The notes beneath the pieces are model-generated. The model was not told where the DNA came from. It ran no database searches and saw only the letters and a list, made by a program, of their open reading frames with translations. A stretch of 64,000 bases of DNA, from positions 248,001-312,000 of the forward strand of contig NZ_SMTG01000005.1 of assembly GCF_004358165.1 (NCBI RefSeq). The letters are read 5' to 3'. A program made the position numbers and the translations under genes. This document shows, one piece after another, positions 35,066 to 46,400 of the stretch (the first letter of the stretch is position 1; each line of letters starts with the position of its first letter). Origin of the DNA: Luteimonas terrae. GTDB lineage: Bacteria > Pseudomonadota > Gammaproteobacteria > Xanthomonadales > Xanthomonadaceae.

Positions 35066-36184
35066 TTATTCGATGCTGGCGTAGACCGTGATCTCTTCAC
35101 GGTCGTGATAGAGCTGGCGCGCGCGCAGCGTCAGCTTCTCGTGTTCGCCGATGTTGTTGGCGAACAGGTCCAGCGCCAGCAGCGTTTCCTGCCAGCGCTT
35201 CTTCATCGGCAGCTTGAGATTGAACACCGCGTTGCGGCACCAGCCTTCGCGGAACCAGGTGGCCATGCGTTCGGCGACGCGGCGCGGCTGCTCGACCATG
35301 TCGCAGACCATCCAGTCGACCGGGCCGACCGGCTGGTAGCGGAAGCCGTCGACGCGGTGGTGGTCGACCAGGCCAGTCTCCATCAGTTCGGCCTGCATCG
35401 GCCCGTTGTCGACCGCGGTCACGCGCATGTGCTCACGCGTCAGCACCCAGGTCCAGCCGCCCGGCGCTGCGCCCAGGTCGACCGCCTTCATGCCCGGCTT
35501 GATACGCGCCTTGCGCTCGCGCTCGGTCAGCAGCGCCATGAAGGCTTCTTCGAGCTTGAGCGCCGAACGCGAGGGCGCATCGGCGTGCGTGCGCAGGCGC
35601 GGAATGCCGAGCGGCCACGGTGCGCTGTCGCCGACCACCGACTGCGCCAGATATGCATGCGTACCCGAGACGAAGAACACGTGCAGGCGCGGGAAGCGCG
35701 CTTCGTCCTTCTGGCTCAGGAAGCCGCGCTTGCGCAGCGCCGGACGCAACGCGTTGCCGAAGCTCCGGGCGAGCCCGGCGAGCTGCCGGCCTTCGTCGGA
35801 ATCGGAATGCTCGACGACCAGCTCGCCGTGACGGCCACGACCGGCCAGCGCGGCGAAGATCGGCGTGATGCGGTCGCTGGGATCGAGATCGCGCAGTTCG
35901 GCCAGCAGCATCAGCTTCTGGCGCGCGAAGATCAGCTCGGCGAACGGCAACGCGCCGGTCAGCGAGGGGCCGTTGTCGGAATGGAACAGCACGTAGCCGT
36001 CGTTGCGCGTCGTCTGCGCATAGCCGGCCACGTGTACGCCCGCGGCGCGCTCGGTCAGTTCGGCGGCGAGGTCGGGCTCGAAGCCCGGGCGGCAGTAGCA
36101 CAGCAGGCCGGTGGCCGGCTGCACGGCATCGCCGACATCGGCGTCCGGCGTGTCGACGGCGTCGAAGGTCTCGTCGGTCGTCAT
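35066..36184 (-). CDS. rlmM: 23S rRNA 2'-O-methyltransferase (C2498)
   Basis: A 372-residue methyltransferase that modifies C2498 of 23S rRNA. An N-terminal THUMP domain starts at [18 protein letters not shown] Rossmann methyltransferase follows with [14 protein letters not shown], a VTAVDNGPM loop, [12 protein letters not shown] and the catalytic Lys in [10 protein letters not shown]. The C-terminal HDREEITVY is typical of the RlmM group. The start lies close to the deaminase stop. Confidence 0.94.
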   Translation of the reverse strand: MTTDETFDAVDTPDADVGDAVQPATGLLCYCRPGFEPDLAAELTERAAGVHVAGYAQTTRNDGYVLFHSDNGPSLTGALPFAELIFARQKLMLLAELRDLDPSDRITPIFAALAGRGRHGELVVEHSDSDEGRQLAGLARSFGNALRPALRKRGFLSQKDEARFPRLHVFFVSGTHAYLAQSVVGDSAPWPLGIPRLRTHADAPSRSALKLEEAFMALLTERERKARIKPGMKAVDLGAAPGGWTWVLTREHMRVTAVDNGPMQAELMETGLVDHHRVDGFRYQPVGPVDWMVCDMVEQPRRVAERMATWFREGWCRNAVFNLKLPMKKRWQETLLALDLFANNIGEHEKLTLRARQLYHDREEITVYASIE

Positions 36185-36185
36185 A

Positions 36186-36743
36186 TCAGTACTTCGCGCC
36201 GTCGGTTTCGCCGTAGGTCCGCAGCACCGCGCATGCCTCCTCGCGCAGGATGTCGCGCACCACCTCGATGCCGCGCTCGTTGAGCGCGCCGATCCAGTCG
36301 GCGGGCAGCGGGCCTTCGTCGAACGGCGTCAGCGCTTCCACGTCCTGCGAGCGCGCGCCGATCAGCAGCCGGTCGATGCCGGCCCAGACGGTCGCGCCGT
36401 AGCACATGCAGCAGGGCTGCGACGAGGTCGCCAGCGTCATCGCGCCGCGTTCGTTGAGGCGCGGCGTCTGCAGGCGTTGCTGCGCGAGCATGTAGGCCAT
36501 GGTTTCGGCGTGCGCGACCGAACACGTGTGCGGCATCACCCGGTTCACGCCGACCGATACGATGCGGTGCTGGCTGTCGAACACGGCCGCGCCGAAGGGA
36601 CCGCCGCTCTGCGCTTCGACGTTGAGACGCGACAGCTCGATCGCGAGCGCGACCTTGTCCGTGTCGCCGGGATAGGCGCGCGCGGTGTCGACGTGTTCGT
36701 GCACCCACGCGGGCAGGGTCAGGTGGACCTGGGCATACAGCAT
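36186..36743 (-). CDS. Cytidine/deoxycytidylate-fold nucleoside deaminase
   Basis: A 185-residue zinc deaminase of the guanine/cytosine/tRNA-adenosine deaminase superfamily. The zinc ligands and catalytic Glu are in VAHAETMAYM and SSQPCCMCYGAT. The GPFGAAVFDSQ segment precedes them. The tRNA-modifying TadA usually has PCxMCAGA, so a free-base or nucleoside deaminase is more likely here. The stop lies 1 nt from the rlmM start, so they are probably cotranscribed. Confidence 0.85.
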   Translation of the reverse strand: MLYAQVHLTLPAWVHEHVDTARAYPGDTDKVALAIELSRLNVEAQSGGPFGAAVFDSQHRIVSVGVNRVMPHTCSVAHAETMAYMLAQQRLQTPRLNERGAMTLATSSQPCCMCYGATVWAGIDRLLIGARSQDVEALTPFDEGPLPADWIGALNERGIEVVRDILREEACAVLRTYGETDGAKY

Positions 36744-36787
36744 CGGGATATCCGGTAGAACGAAAGAGGAGGAGTGTCGCGTGCCGC

Positions 36788-37171
36788 TCAGTGCGTCACC
36801 GCGCCGGCGGGCGGCGCTTCGCAGCGCGCATTGACGCAGGCGCAGGACTGGATCTCGACGAAGCCGCAGACGCCGGCCATGCCGCGCGCCGCGCAGTCAG
36901 CCTGCAAGGCCTGCGGGTCGACCTGCGCGTTCGCGTTGACGCAGGCCGGCTGGTAGCCGCAGCAACTGCCGACGTTCCTGACCGCGCAGTCTGCATCGAC
37001 CTTGCAGCTGCGGTCGGGCTGCAGCGCATTCGCCGGCAGCGGCGCGCCGTCCTGTACCGGCGTCGGCGTGGCGGCGACCGGCGCGGACGTGGCCGGCGCC
37101 GCGCAGGCCACGAGGACCAGCAGCGCCAGTGCGGCGGCGACGGACAGCAGACGGCGGAATCGGCGGCACAT
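36788..37171 (-). CDS. Cysteine-rich lipoprotein of unknown function
   Basis: A 127-residue predicted lipoprotein. The signal peptide ([23 protein letters not shown]) ends at a lipobox-like LVAC. After a Pro/Ala/Thr-rich linker, about 65 residues carry ten cysteines in a pattern starting CKVDADCA and continuing through CCGYQPAC, CAARG, CGF, CACVNARC. Such density suggests five disulfides, a compact secreted domain. No family is recognised with confidence. It follows glnS on the same strand, 44 nt downstream of its stop. Confidence 0.65.
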   Translation of the reverse strand: MCRRFRRLLSVAAALALLVLVACAAPATSAPVAATPTPVQDGAPLPANALQPDRSCKVDADCAVRNVGSCCGYQPACVNANAQVDPQALQADCAARGMAGVCGFVEIQSCACVNARCEAPPAGAVTH

Positions 37172-37215
37172 GCCAGCGATCCTAGCGCCGCCGCGTGTCG
37201 GCCGCGTGCGCACCA

Positions 37216-38985
<1,770 letters not shown>

Positions 38986-39175
38986 GTGGGGCTCGGGCAC
39001 GATGACGGGAAAGCCGTGCAGTGTAGCGGACGGTCAACTTGCGACACGTCCCGCCCCCGACGTGACGGGAGGGTCGCGATTTCCGTGATGCACTCCTGCC
39101 ATACTTTCGTGACGACGGTACGGAAACCGTGGCACGCGAGTTGCGATGGCGCAGGGACATACAGGGGGAGCAGGC

Positions 39176-39259
39176 ATGCGCATATCGGCGCATCCGTCTA
39201 TCGATGCATTCGAGCTGCTGCCCGGCGGGGCCGACGGGCAGGTATGCCGATGGAGTTGA
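39176..39259 (+). CDS. Possible short leader ORF before the diguanylate cyclase gene
   Basis: An ATG at 39176 is preceded by a strong purine stretch, AGGGGGAGCAGG, better than that of the cyclase gene. The frame encodes 27 residues (start MRISAHPSIDAF) and stops at a TGA inside the cyclase gene, overlapping its start by 16 nt. This could couple or restrain cyclase translation. It is equally possible that this ribosome site is fortuitous. Confidence 0.25.
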   Translation: MRISAHPSIDAFELLPGGADGQVCRWS

Positions 39260-41385
39260 ACGCGACGCGTTCCATGCCCGGCCACGGCTGGGTGCTCGCC
39301 GCCTGCCTGGTCCTGTTGATGGGCCTGTTCGCCGCGCTGGTCTCCACCACGCAGTTGCACCCTGACGAGACCCGCGAGGTCGCGATGACCCCGGTCGCCG
39401 ACGGCGTGGTGCGCATGTCCTTCGAGCTGCCCACGGCCGGCGACCGGCGCTGGGCGCTGTGGTTCCCGCGCGAGCCGGTCGACAGGTTGCAGCTCGTTGG
39501 TCCGGACGGCTGGCACAGCGAGCCGCTGGATTTCTTCAAGGTCGGCGATGACGAGGGCATCCTGCCTGCCGGCTTCGCCTTCCTGCTGCCGCGCGACGCG
39601 CAGGGTCCGACGGTGCTCGAAGCGCATGCGGAAGGCGGTCTGCACGGCGGGCTGCGTCCAGTGCTGGCTTTGTCGCCCGACATCCGGCGGATCGAGCGGT
39701 CGGGCGTCGCGCTCGGCGGCGCGGTCTACGGCGGGCTGCTGACGCTTGCCGCGCTGGCACTGGCGCTGGCGTATGCCTCCCGCGACCGCTTGTTCATCGG
39801 CTTCTTCTGTTTCGTCGTGGCGCTGGTGCTGCTGCTGCAGGCGATGAACGGCCATCTATACGGCCTGCCCGGCGTGCGTCTGCTGGGTCTGTGGCGTCTG
39901 CAGGGACTCTCGGCGCTGACGCTGGTCCACGCGGCGGCGACGCTGTGGCTGGTCGAGGCCTACGCGATGCGTGGCCGTGCCTATCGCCACGCGCGGCTGG
40001 TCCGGGGCATCGGCATCGCCCTGGTCGCGCTGGCCGCGTTGTTCCTGCTCAATCTGCCGTGGCTGGCGCAGGCGTCCCAGGCGGTCAGCGCGGTCGGCTG
40101 GACCATGGCCGGCATCGCCGTGATCGGCCTGCTGGTCGATGCGGCGCGGCGCGGCGTGCCGCTGGGCTGGGCACTGGCCGGGTCTGCGGCGGTTTCGGTG
40201 TTGGCCGGCGTCTGGGTGGCGCTGTCGCGGCACGGGCTCCTGCCGGAAGGTCCGCTGCTGCATTACGGCTATCAGGGCGCCGCGGTCGCGTTCGCCCTGC
40301 TGCTGGCGCTGGCGCTGACCCAGCGCATCGGCGACTACCGCGAAGCGCGCGACCGCGACCGGCTCGCGCGCCTGGACACCGAACGCAAGATGCGCCGCGA
40401 AGCTGCGCGCGCCGACCTGTCGACCGCGCTGCAGACCCAGCTCAACGGCCTCGATCCGGGCGAGATTCCGTGGCAGGGCTTCCGCCTGCTGATGGACCAT
40501 CTGCTGCCGCTGGTGCCGACCGAATCGTGCATCGCGGTGTTGCGCGGGTATCAGGGACGCGACCACCTGCTGGTCGAACCCGCGAGCGCGCTGCCGTCGA
40601 TCGAACACGAGATCAACCGCCGCGGCCTGATCCTGCGTCGCCAGGCCACTGCCGGACTGGCGCTGCAGCAGCCGGTACATCCGTCCGCGGGCGGTCCGGT
40701 GGTCGCGATGGAAGCGCTGGTGCCGTTCCAGGTGCGCGCGCCGGGCTGGGGCGTGCTGCTGCTGCGCCGCGCCGGCGGCGACGGGTTCACCACCGACGAG
40801 ATGTCGGTGATCGGCGAACTCGCGCGCGTGGTGCAGCTCCACGTCGACCAGGCGGCCGCGGCGGTCAAGCTGCGCCGCTCGGCCGAGATGGACGCGCTGA
40901 CCGGCACCATGAACCGCCGCACGATCGACGTCTGGATCGAGCGCACCTTCGCCGAGGCCGAGCGCAGCGGGCGTCCGGTCTCGGTGCTGTTCATCGACCT
41001 CGACCACTTCAAGTCAGTCAACGACCGCTTCGGCCATGCCTGCGGTGACGACTGCCTGCGGGAAGTGTCGAGCGCGTTGCGCGGTGTGCTGTCGGAGGCC
41101 GACATGTTCGGGCGCTATGGCGGCGAGGAGTTCATCGCCGTGCTGCCGGGCCGTGACGGCGCCGAGGCACGCGCGGTCGGCGAGCGCATGCGCACCGCGG
41201 TGGAGAATGCCGAAGTGCGCCACGAGGGCCAGCGCGTGCGCCTGACGGTGAGCATCGGCATCGCCACGCGTCTGCGCGGCGAGGACGCCCCGGCCGCGGC
41301 GATCGCGCGCGCCGACAAGGCTCTGTACGCGGCCAAGCGTCAGGGCCGCAACTGCGTGCAGGTGGCCCCGGCCGTCTTCAGCTGA
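39244..41385 (+). CDS. Membrane-bound diguanylate cyclase (7TM sensor plus GGDEF)
   Basis: A 713-residue protein. A membrane helix at about residues 17-38 is followed by a periplasmic beta-rich domain (40-155) and about seven helices (160-375), the 7TMR-DISM arrangement. A coiled-coil/GAF-like region comes next (390-535), then a GGDEF domain (540-705). The active-site loop is GGEEF near residue 626, so synthesis of cyclic-di-GMP is expected. The feedback site RxxD expected five residues upstream reads SEAD, so product inhibition through the I-site is probably lost. The ATG at 39244 or 39250 is chosen; the long frame upstream is antisense of glnS. Confidence 0.9.
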   Translation: MPMELNATRSMPGHGWVLAACLVLLMGLFAALVSTTQLHPDETREVAMTPVADGVVRMSFELPTAGDRRWALWFPREPVDRLQLVGPDGWHSEPLDFFKVGDDEGILPAGFAFLLPRDAQGPTVLEAHAEGGLHGGLRPVLALSPDIRRIERSGVALGGAVYGGLLTLAALALALAYASRDRLFIGFFCFVVALVLLLQAMNGHLYGLPGVRLLGLWRLQGLSALTLVHAAATLWLVEAYAMRGRAYRHARLVRGIGIALVALAALFLLNLPWLAQASQAVSAVGWTMAGIAVIGLLVDAARRGVPLGWALAGSAAVSVLAGVWVALSRHGLLPEGPLLHYGYQGAAVAFALLLALALTQRIGDYREARDRDRLARLDTERKMRREAARADLSTALQTQLNGLDPGEIPWQGFRLLMDHLLPLVPTESCIAVLRGYQGRDHLLVEPASALPSIEHEINRRGLILRRQATAGLALQQPVHPSAGGPVVAMEALVPFQVRAPGWGVLLLRRAGGDGFTTDEMSVIGELARVVQLHVDQAAAAVKLRRSAEMDALTGTMNRRTIDVWIERTFAEAERSGRPVSVLFIDLDHFKSVNDRFGHACGDDCLREVSSALRGVLSEADMFGRYGGEEFIAVLPGRDGAEARAVGERMRTAVENAEVRHEGQRVRLTVSIGIATRLRGEDAPAAAIARADKALYAAKRQGRNCVQVAPAVFS

Positions 41386-41451
41386 GGCCGGCCGCGCATC
41401 GCGCTGCGGGTCGCGCTGCTAGGCTGCGCGTCCCCCACGCGGACACTCTCC

Positions 41452-42384
41452 ATGCACGACACCGCGACCGGTCGCACGGCGCTGATCTGGATGCTGTCGG
41501 GCGCGGCGCTGATCGGCACCAACGGACTGATGGTGCGGCTCGCCGGGACGCCACCGACGATCTCGGCGTTCTATCGCATGCTGTTCGCCGGCGTGCTGTT
41601 GACCCTGCTGGTGCATCTGCGTCGCGACTGGCGGCCGTTGACGCACCGCGTGTGGTGGCTCGCCCTGCTGCCGGCCGCCGCGTTCGCGGCCGATCTGTGG
41701 CTGTGGCACCGGAGCATCCTGCTGATCGGTCCGGGCCTGGCGACATTGCTGGCCAATGCGCAGGTGTTCTGCATGGCGCTGGCCGGCGTGCTGCTGTTCG
41801 GCGAACGCATCGGCCTGCGCTTCGTCGCCGGCATCGCGCTCGCGTTCTTCGGGCTGTGGCTGCTGCTGGGCGCCGATTGGGCGACGCTGCCGGCCGACTA
41901 TCGCTGGGGCGTGTGGCTGGGGCTCGGCACCGGCGTGTGCTACGCGGTCTACAACATCGGACTGCGCCACGTGCAGCGCGCGGGCCACGCGCAGACGTCG
42001 GCGGCCACGGCGCCGGTCGCGCAGGTGCTGGCGATGGTGTCGCTGCTGTGCGCCGTGCTGCTGGGGCTGGCGGGTGTCGCCGAGGGCGTGTCGTTCGCGA
42101 TCCCGGGCTGGCAGTCGCTGGGCTGGCTGCTACTGCTCGCGGGCCTGGGCCATTGCCTGAGCTGGATCCTGATCTCGCGCGCGATGCAGCACCTGCCGGT
42201 TGCGCTGATCGGGCTGTTGCTGCTGGTGCAGCCGGTGTGCGCGTTCCTGCTGGACATCGTCGTGCTCGACCGGCAGACGCTGCCGCGCGAGTGGCTGGGA
42301 CTGGCCTTCACGCTGGCCGGCATCTTCCTCGCCAGCCTGAAGGGACGCGCGCGTCCGGTGCCGCCGCCCGCCGCGCGTACTTGA
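41452..42384 (+). CDS. EamA/DMT superfamily transporter
   Basis: A 310-residue membrane protein with ten predicted helices in two EamA repeats. The first repeat begins [21 protein letters not shown] with the [13 protein letters not shown] stretch; the second begins [21 protein letters not shown]. These proteins export metabolites such as amino acids; the substrate is unknown. The C-terminal tail ends with PVPPPAART. An intergenic repeat half-site follows before msrA. Confidence 0.85.
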   Translation: MHDTATGRTALIWMLSGAALIGTNGLMVRLAGTPPTISAFYRMLFAGVLLTLLVHLRRDWRPLTHRVWWLALLPAAAFAADLWLWHRSILLIGPGLATLLANAQVFCMALAGVLLFGERIGLRFVAGIALAFFGLWLLLGADWATLPADYRWGVWLGLGTGVCYAVYNIGLRHVQRAGHAQTSAATAPVAQVLAMVSLLCAVLLGLAGVAEGVSFAIPGWQSLGWLLLLAGLGHCLSWILISRAMQHLPVALIGLLLLVQPVCAFLLDIVVLDRQTLPREWLGLAFTLAGIFLASLKGRARPVPPPAART

Positions 42385-42410
42385 AGCGCCGCCGCGCGCC
42401 CGCATCCAGT

Positions 42411-42435
42411 GGGAGCGGCGCTCTGCCGCGAACGG
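42411..42435. repeat. Short palindromic repeat with GTGGGAGCG head
   Basis: The sequence beginning GTGGGAGCGGCGCTCTGCCG contains a GCGGC-GCTCT-GCCGC hairpin. The same GTGGGAGCG head occurs in a longer palindrome at 50399-50465. Sequences of this type are dispersed intergenic repeats in Xanthomonadaceae. It lies in the gap between the EamA gene and msrA, and the msrA ribosome site follows it. Confidence 0.4.
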
Positions 42436-42445
42436 AGATGCGGTG

Positions 42446-43096
42446 ATGCTCGGAATCGGTGCCTGGAAACAACGCCTGCCACGTCCCGAGGACGCACTGC
42501 CCGGTCGCGCGACGCCAATGCCGGTGCACAACGCGCATGCCGTGCACGGCCGCCCGCTGCAGGGCGATTTCGACGGGCTGGAACAGGTCCAGTTCGGCAT
42601 GGGCTGCTTCTGGGGCGCCGAGCGCAAGTTCTGGTCGCTGCCGGGCGTGGTGACCACCGCGGTCGGCTATGCCGGCGGCGCGACACCCAATGCCACGTAC
42701 CGCGAAGTGTGTTCGGGCCAGACCGGCCACACCGAAGTGGTGCTGGTGGTCTACGACCCGGCGCAGATCGCGTTCGAGACGCTGCTGCAGACCTTCTGGG
42801 AAAGCCACGACCCGACCCAGGGCATGCGCCAAGGCAACGACACCGGCACGCAGTACCGCTCGGCGATCTACGTGACCACGCCCGAACAGGCCGCGCTTGC
42901 GCGTCGCAGCCGCGACGCCTACGAGGCCAGGCTGCAGGCGGCAGGGTTCCCCGCAATCACCACCGAGATCCTCGATCCGGCGCCGACGTTCTATTACGCC
43001 GAAGACGAGCATCAGCAGTATCTGCACAAGAATCCCGCCGGCTATTGCGGCATCGGCGGGACGGGCGTCTCCTGCCCGGTGGGCGTCGCGCTCTGA
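42446..43096 (+). CDS. msrA: Peptide methionine-S-sulfoxide reductase
   Basis: A 216-residue enzyme that reduces methionine-S-sulfoxide in proteins. The active-site Cys is in [13 protein letters not shown]. Later motifs are [48 protein letters not shown] and a C-terminal resolving region [16 protein letters not shown]. The extended N terminus before GMGCFWG (about 50 residues, [15 protein letters not shown]) is typical of the long MsrA form. A GTG one codon upstream of the ATG is an alternative. Confidence 0.94.
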   Translation: MLGIGAWKQRLPRPEDALPGRATPMPVHNAHAVHGRPLQGDFDGLEQVQFGMGCFWGAERKFWSLPGVVTTAVGYAGGATPNATYREVCSGQTGHTEVVLVVYDPAQIAFETLLQTFWESHDPTQGMRQGNDTGTQYRSAIYVTTPEQAALARRSRDAYEARLQAAGFPAITTEILDPAPTFYYAEDEHQQYLHKNPAGYCGIGGTGVSCPVGVAL

Positions 43097-43144
43097 GGCA
43101 TCGGGCAGCGCGCGGCACGGTCGTACACGTGCCGCACGAAGCGC

Positions 43145-43564
43145 TCAGTCCGACGGGCTGATGTCCAGCACGCGCAGGCGCAGGACGCGACCACCGGCGG
43201 TGGGCCAGTCGATGCGCTGACCGGTGGTCAGGCCGAGCAGGGCGGTGCCGACCGGCGCGAGCACCGAGACGCGGCCCGCGTCGACGTCGGCTTCGTGCGG
43301 CAGCACCAGGGTAAGCGCGTGATGGGCGCCACTGGCGTCGTCGATGCAGCGGACGCGGGCGTGGAGGCCGACGACCGGCGCGGCGGTGGCGTCGTCGGGC
43401 AGCAGGTCGGCGCGGTCGAGTTCGCGCTGCAGCGCGGGCGCGCCGGGGTGCTGCCGGTAGATCGGGGTGTCGAGCAGCGCGTCGAGACGCGCGAGGTCAC
43501 GGGAATGCAGGCGGATGGCCGGGCTGGTGGATGGTGGCAGGCCGCTCGGGGGTTGCGAAGACAT
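43145..43564 (-). CDS. Rnk/GreA-like regulator (GreA/GreB C-terminal fold)
   Basis: A 139-residue protein. After a Pro/Ser-rich start, IRLHSRDLARLDALLD and the segment LQRELDRADLLPDD match the helical part of Rnk, and VVGLHARVRCIDDASG with VSVLAPVGTALLGLTTGQRIDWP matches the FKBP-like domain of GreA/B. Rnk-type proteins bind RNA polymerase but lack the acidic tip of GreA. Function in this organism is inferred. The gene ends 48 nt from the msrA stop. Confidence 0.8.
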   Translation of the reverse strand: MSSQPPSGLPPSTSPAIRLHSRDLARLDALLDTPIYRQHPGAPALQRELDRADLLPDDATAAPVVGLHARVRCIDDASGAHHALTLVLPHEADVDAGRVSVLAPVGTALLGLTTGQRIDWPTAGGRVLRLRVLDISPSD

Positions 43565-43605
43565 CGGATGGACTCCTGGAAGGACGGGCGCGCTGGCCCA
43601 TGACG

Positions 43606-43631
43606 AAAGGGGCGACGCCATGCGCCGCCCC
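43606..43631 (-). terminator. Terminator-like hairpin downstream of oxyR
   Basis: On the minus strand GGGGCG...CGCCCC pair, extended by CGC/GCG with one mismatch, around the hairpin at 43609-43631. A short TTT (43608-43606) follows. It lies about 40 nt past the oxyR stop and upstream of the Rnk-like gene. Confidence 0.55.
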
Positions 43632-43671
43632 GCGGGATTGTGCCGGCTCTGCCGGTGGGCGGCGAGCGGCC

Positions 43672-44583
43672 TCAGGCCGCGTCGGGTTCGAACAGCGCCT
43701 GCGGCAGTTCGCGCAGCACGCCGGCGAATTCCTCGAGAAAGGCGTGCATCGCCGAGCTGCGGCGCCATACCAGCGCGATGCGCCGCGTGGGCCGCGAATC
43801 GCTGAAGTCGATCAGTCTGAGATGCGGCGACGGCGCGACCGGCGGTTTGGTCGCCAGTGTCGGCAGCAGGGTCACGCCGACGTTCGCGGCCACCATCTGC
43901 CGCAGGGTTTCCAGACTGGTCGCGCGGAACTCCGCGTGTTCGCCGGCGCCGGACAGGCGGCACACGTCGAGCGCCTGCTCGCGCATGCAGTGCCCGTCCT
44001 CGAGTAGCAGAAGCTTCTGCGACGACAGCTCCTGCAGGCTCAACCGTTCGCGCGAGGCCAGCGGATGGCGGTCGGACACCGCCAGCAGGAACGGTTCCTC
44101 GAACAGGAATTCCGCATGCAGCGTGTCCTCGTCGACCGGCAAGGCGAGGATCGCGGCATCGAGACGGCCGTCGCGCAGCCGGCTCAGCAGGACGTCGCTT
44201 TTTTCCTCGACCAGCAGCATTTCCAATTGCGGGAAACGCTCGCGGAGCAGCGGCACCGCATGCGGCAGCAGATAGGGGCCGAGCGTCGGAAACAGGCCCA
44301 GGCGGATCGAGCCGGCCTCGGGATCCAAGCTGCGGCGCGCGAGTTCCTTCATCTGCTCGACGTCGGCAACGATGCGTCGCGCACGGTCGGCGACCTGCGC
44401 GCCGATCGGCGTCAGCATGACCTTGCGCGGCGCGCGCTCGATCAGCGTCACGCCGAGTTCTTCCTCGAGCTTGCGCACCTGCGTCGACAGCGTCGGCTGG
44501 CTGACGAAGCAGGCCGCGGCCGCGCGGCCGAAATGCCGGTGATCGGCCAACGCGACCAGATAGCGCAGGTCGCGCAGGTTCAT
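43672..44583 (-). CDS. oxyR: Hydrogen peroxide sensor, LysR-type regulator OxyR
   Basis: A 303-residue LysR-family activator. The helix-turn-helix is in HFGRAAAACFVSQPTLSTQVRKLEEELG. The redox pair is present as Cys in DGHCMREQALDVCR with the nine-residue offset of E. coli Cys199 and Cys208. It lies 49 nt after ahpF on the same strand, forming ahpC-ahpF-oxyR. OxyR should control ahpC through the upstream operator region at about 47.05-47.10 kb. A terminator-like hairpin follows. Confidence 0.95.
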   Translation of the reverse strand: MNLRDLRYLVALADHRHFGRAAAACFVSQPTLSTQVRKLEEELGVTLIERAPRKVMLTPIGAQVADRARRIVADVEQMKELARRSLDPEAGSIRLGLFPTLGPYLLPHAVPLLRERFPQLEMLLVEEKSDVLLSRLRDGRLDAAILALPVDEDTLHAEFLFEEPFLLAVSDRHPLASRERLSLQELSSQKLLLLEDGHCMREQALDVCRLSGAGEHAEFRATSLETLRQMVAANVGVTLLPTLATKPPVAPSPHLRLIDFSDSRPTRRIALVWRRSSAMHAFLEEFAGVLRELPQALFEPDAA

Positions 44584-44632
44584 CGCGCGCGGCCCGCCGG
44601 ACGCGGCTGCATCATGCGGGCCGCCGCATTGC

Positions 44633-46216
44633 TCACGCCGCTTCGGCCTCTTCGAGCACCGGCGCCGGCGTGCGGATCAGATGGTCGAACGCGCTGAGCG
44701 CGGCGCTGGCGCCTTGGCCCATCGCAATGACGATCTGCTTGTACGGCACCGTGGTCGCATCGCCCGCGGCGAACACGCCGGGCACCGAGGTCTGGCCACG
44801 ATCGTCGATGATGATTTCGCCACGCGGCGACAGCTCGACGACGCCCTTGAGCCATTCGGTATTGGGCAGCAGGCCGATCTGCACGAACACGCCCTCCAGT
44901 TCGACGCGGTGGCTGTCGCCGCCCGCGCGGTCCTTGTAGACCAGTCCGTTGACCTTCGCGCCGTCGCCGGTCACTTCGGTGGTCTGCGCCCCGGTGACAA
45001 TGCGCACGTTCGACAGGCTGCGCACCTTGCGCTGCAACACCTCGTCGGCGCGCAGCTGGTGATCGAACTCGACCAGGGTCACGTGGGCGACGATGCCGGC
45101 CAGATCGATCGCCGCCTCGACGCCGGAGTTGCCGCCGCCGATCACCGCCACGCGCTTGCCCTTGAACAGCGGACCGTCGCAATGCGGGCAATAGGCCACG
45201 CCCTTGTTGCGGTACTGGTCCTCGCCCGGCACGCCGAGCTGGCGCCAGCGCGCGCCGGTCGACAGCACCACGGTCCTCGACTTCAGCGACGCACCGTTCT
45301 CCAGCCGGATTTCGACCAGGCCGTCATCGCCGGCCGGCACCAGCTGCGTCGCGCGCTGCAGGTCCATGATGTCGACGTCGTACTCGCGCACGTGCTGCTC
45401 GAGCGCGACGGCCATCTTCGGGCCTTCGGTCTCCTTGACCGAGATGAAGTTCTCGATCGCCATCGTGTCGAGTACCTGGCCGCCGAAACGCTCGGAGGCC
45501 ACGCCGGTGCGGATCCCCTTGCGCGCGGCATAGATCGCCGCGGCCGCGCCGGCCGGGCCGCCACCGACGACGAGCACGTCGAAGGGCTTCTTCGCCGCAA
45601 TCTTCGCCGCATCGCGCTTGGCCGCGCCGGTGTCGAGCCTGGCGACGATCTGCTCGAGCGTCATGCGGCCCTGGTCGAACTTCGCCCCGTTGAGGAACAC
45701 GGTCGGCACCGACATGATCTCGCGCGCCTCGACCTCGTCCTGGAACAGCGCGCCGTCGATCGCCACGTGGCGGATGCGCGGGTTGAGCACCGCGGCCAGG
45801 TTCAGCGCCTGCACCACGTCCGGGCAGTTCTGGCAGGACAGCGAGTAGTAGGTCTCGAACAGGAAGTCGCCTTCCAGCGCTACGACCTGCTCGATCGTGT
45901 CCTTGGCCGCCTTCGACGGATGGCCGCCGACCTGCAGCAGGGCCAGCACCAGCGAGGTGAATTCGTGGCCCATCGGCAGGCCGGCGAAGCGCACGTCGAT
46001 GTCGGTGCCGGGCGAGGTCAGGGCAAACGAAGGCTTGCGCGCGTCGTCACCCGTGGTGTCGACCGTGATCTTCGCGCTGGCCTCCTTGAGGTCGTCGAGC
46101 AGCGACAGCAGTTCGCGCGACTTCGCGCCGCCGTCGACGGAGGCGATGATGTGGATCGGGCGCAGCGCGCGCTCCAGATAGGCCTTCAACTGCGCCTTGA
46201 GATCGGCTTCCAACAT
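44633..46216 (-). CDS. ahpF: Alkyl hydroperoxide reductase subunit F
   Basis: A 527-residue NADH-dependent flavoprotein that reduces AhpC. Two thioredoxin-like N-terminal domains carry the CxxC in [10 protein letters not shown]. The thioredoxin-reductase part follows, with the FAD fold [21 protein letters not shown], the redox CxxC in [10 protein letters not shown], the NADH fold [19 protein letters not shown] and the C-terminal [28 protein letters not shown]. The ATG at 46216 is chosen; the longer frame is intergenic. It is separated from ahpC by a 184-nt hairpin-rich gap. Confidence 0.96.
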   Translation of the reverse strand: MLEADLKAQLKAYLERALRPIHIIASVDGGAKSRELLSLLDDLKEASAKITVDTTGDDARKPSFALTSPGTDIDVRFAGLPMGHEFTSLVLALLQVGGHPSKAAKDTIEQVVALEGDFLFETYYSLSCQNCPDVVQALNLAAVLNPRIRHVAIDGALFQDEVEAREIMSVPTVFLNGAKFDQGRMTLEQIVARLDTGAAKRDAAKIAAKKPFDVLVVGGGPAGAAAAIYAARKGIRTGVASERFGGQVLDTMAIENFISVKETEGPKMAVALEQHVREYDVDIMDLQRATQLVPAGDDGLVEIRLENGASLKSRTVVLSTGARWRQLGVPGEDQYRNKGVAYCPHCDGPLFKGKRVAVIGGGNSGVEAAIDLAGIVAHVTLVEFDHQLRADEVLQRKVRSLSNVRIVTGAQTTEVTGDGAKVNGLVYKDRAGGDSHRVELEGVFVQIGLLPNTEWLKGVVELSPRGEIIIDDRGQTSVPGVFAAGDATTVPYKQIVIAMGQGASAALSAFDHLIRTPAPVLEEAEAA

Positions 46217-46289
46217 GACAACGCTCCTGACGACGGGTGGGGGCGTCCGCGCCGCACCGAAGGCTCGGTGCACCGGGACCGGGGGAGAG

Positions 46290-46388
46290 GGGTGGACCGC
46301 AAGCGGCGGGGGAGGTGGCCGCTTCCGGTCCACCCCCATCCGCGCGTGGCGGGATGGGGGCGGAGACGGCGCGATGGGCTGCGCCGTC
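46290..46388 (-). promoter_or_regulatory. Three stacked hairpins between ahpC and ahpF
   Basis: Within the 184-nt gap three inverted repeats follow one another. GGGTGGACCG pairs with CGGTCCACCC, extended by CAAGCGG with CCGCTTC across one mismatch (46290-46335). CCCCCATCC pairs with GGATGGGGG (46333-46360). GACGGCGC pairs with GCGCCGTC (46365-46388). None is followed by a T run on the minus strand. Inference: they protect the ahpC 3' end and reduce read-through to ahpF, giving more AhpC than AhpF. Confidence 0.5.
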
Positions 46389-46400
46389 GTGCTGCAAACG

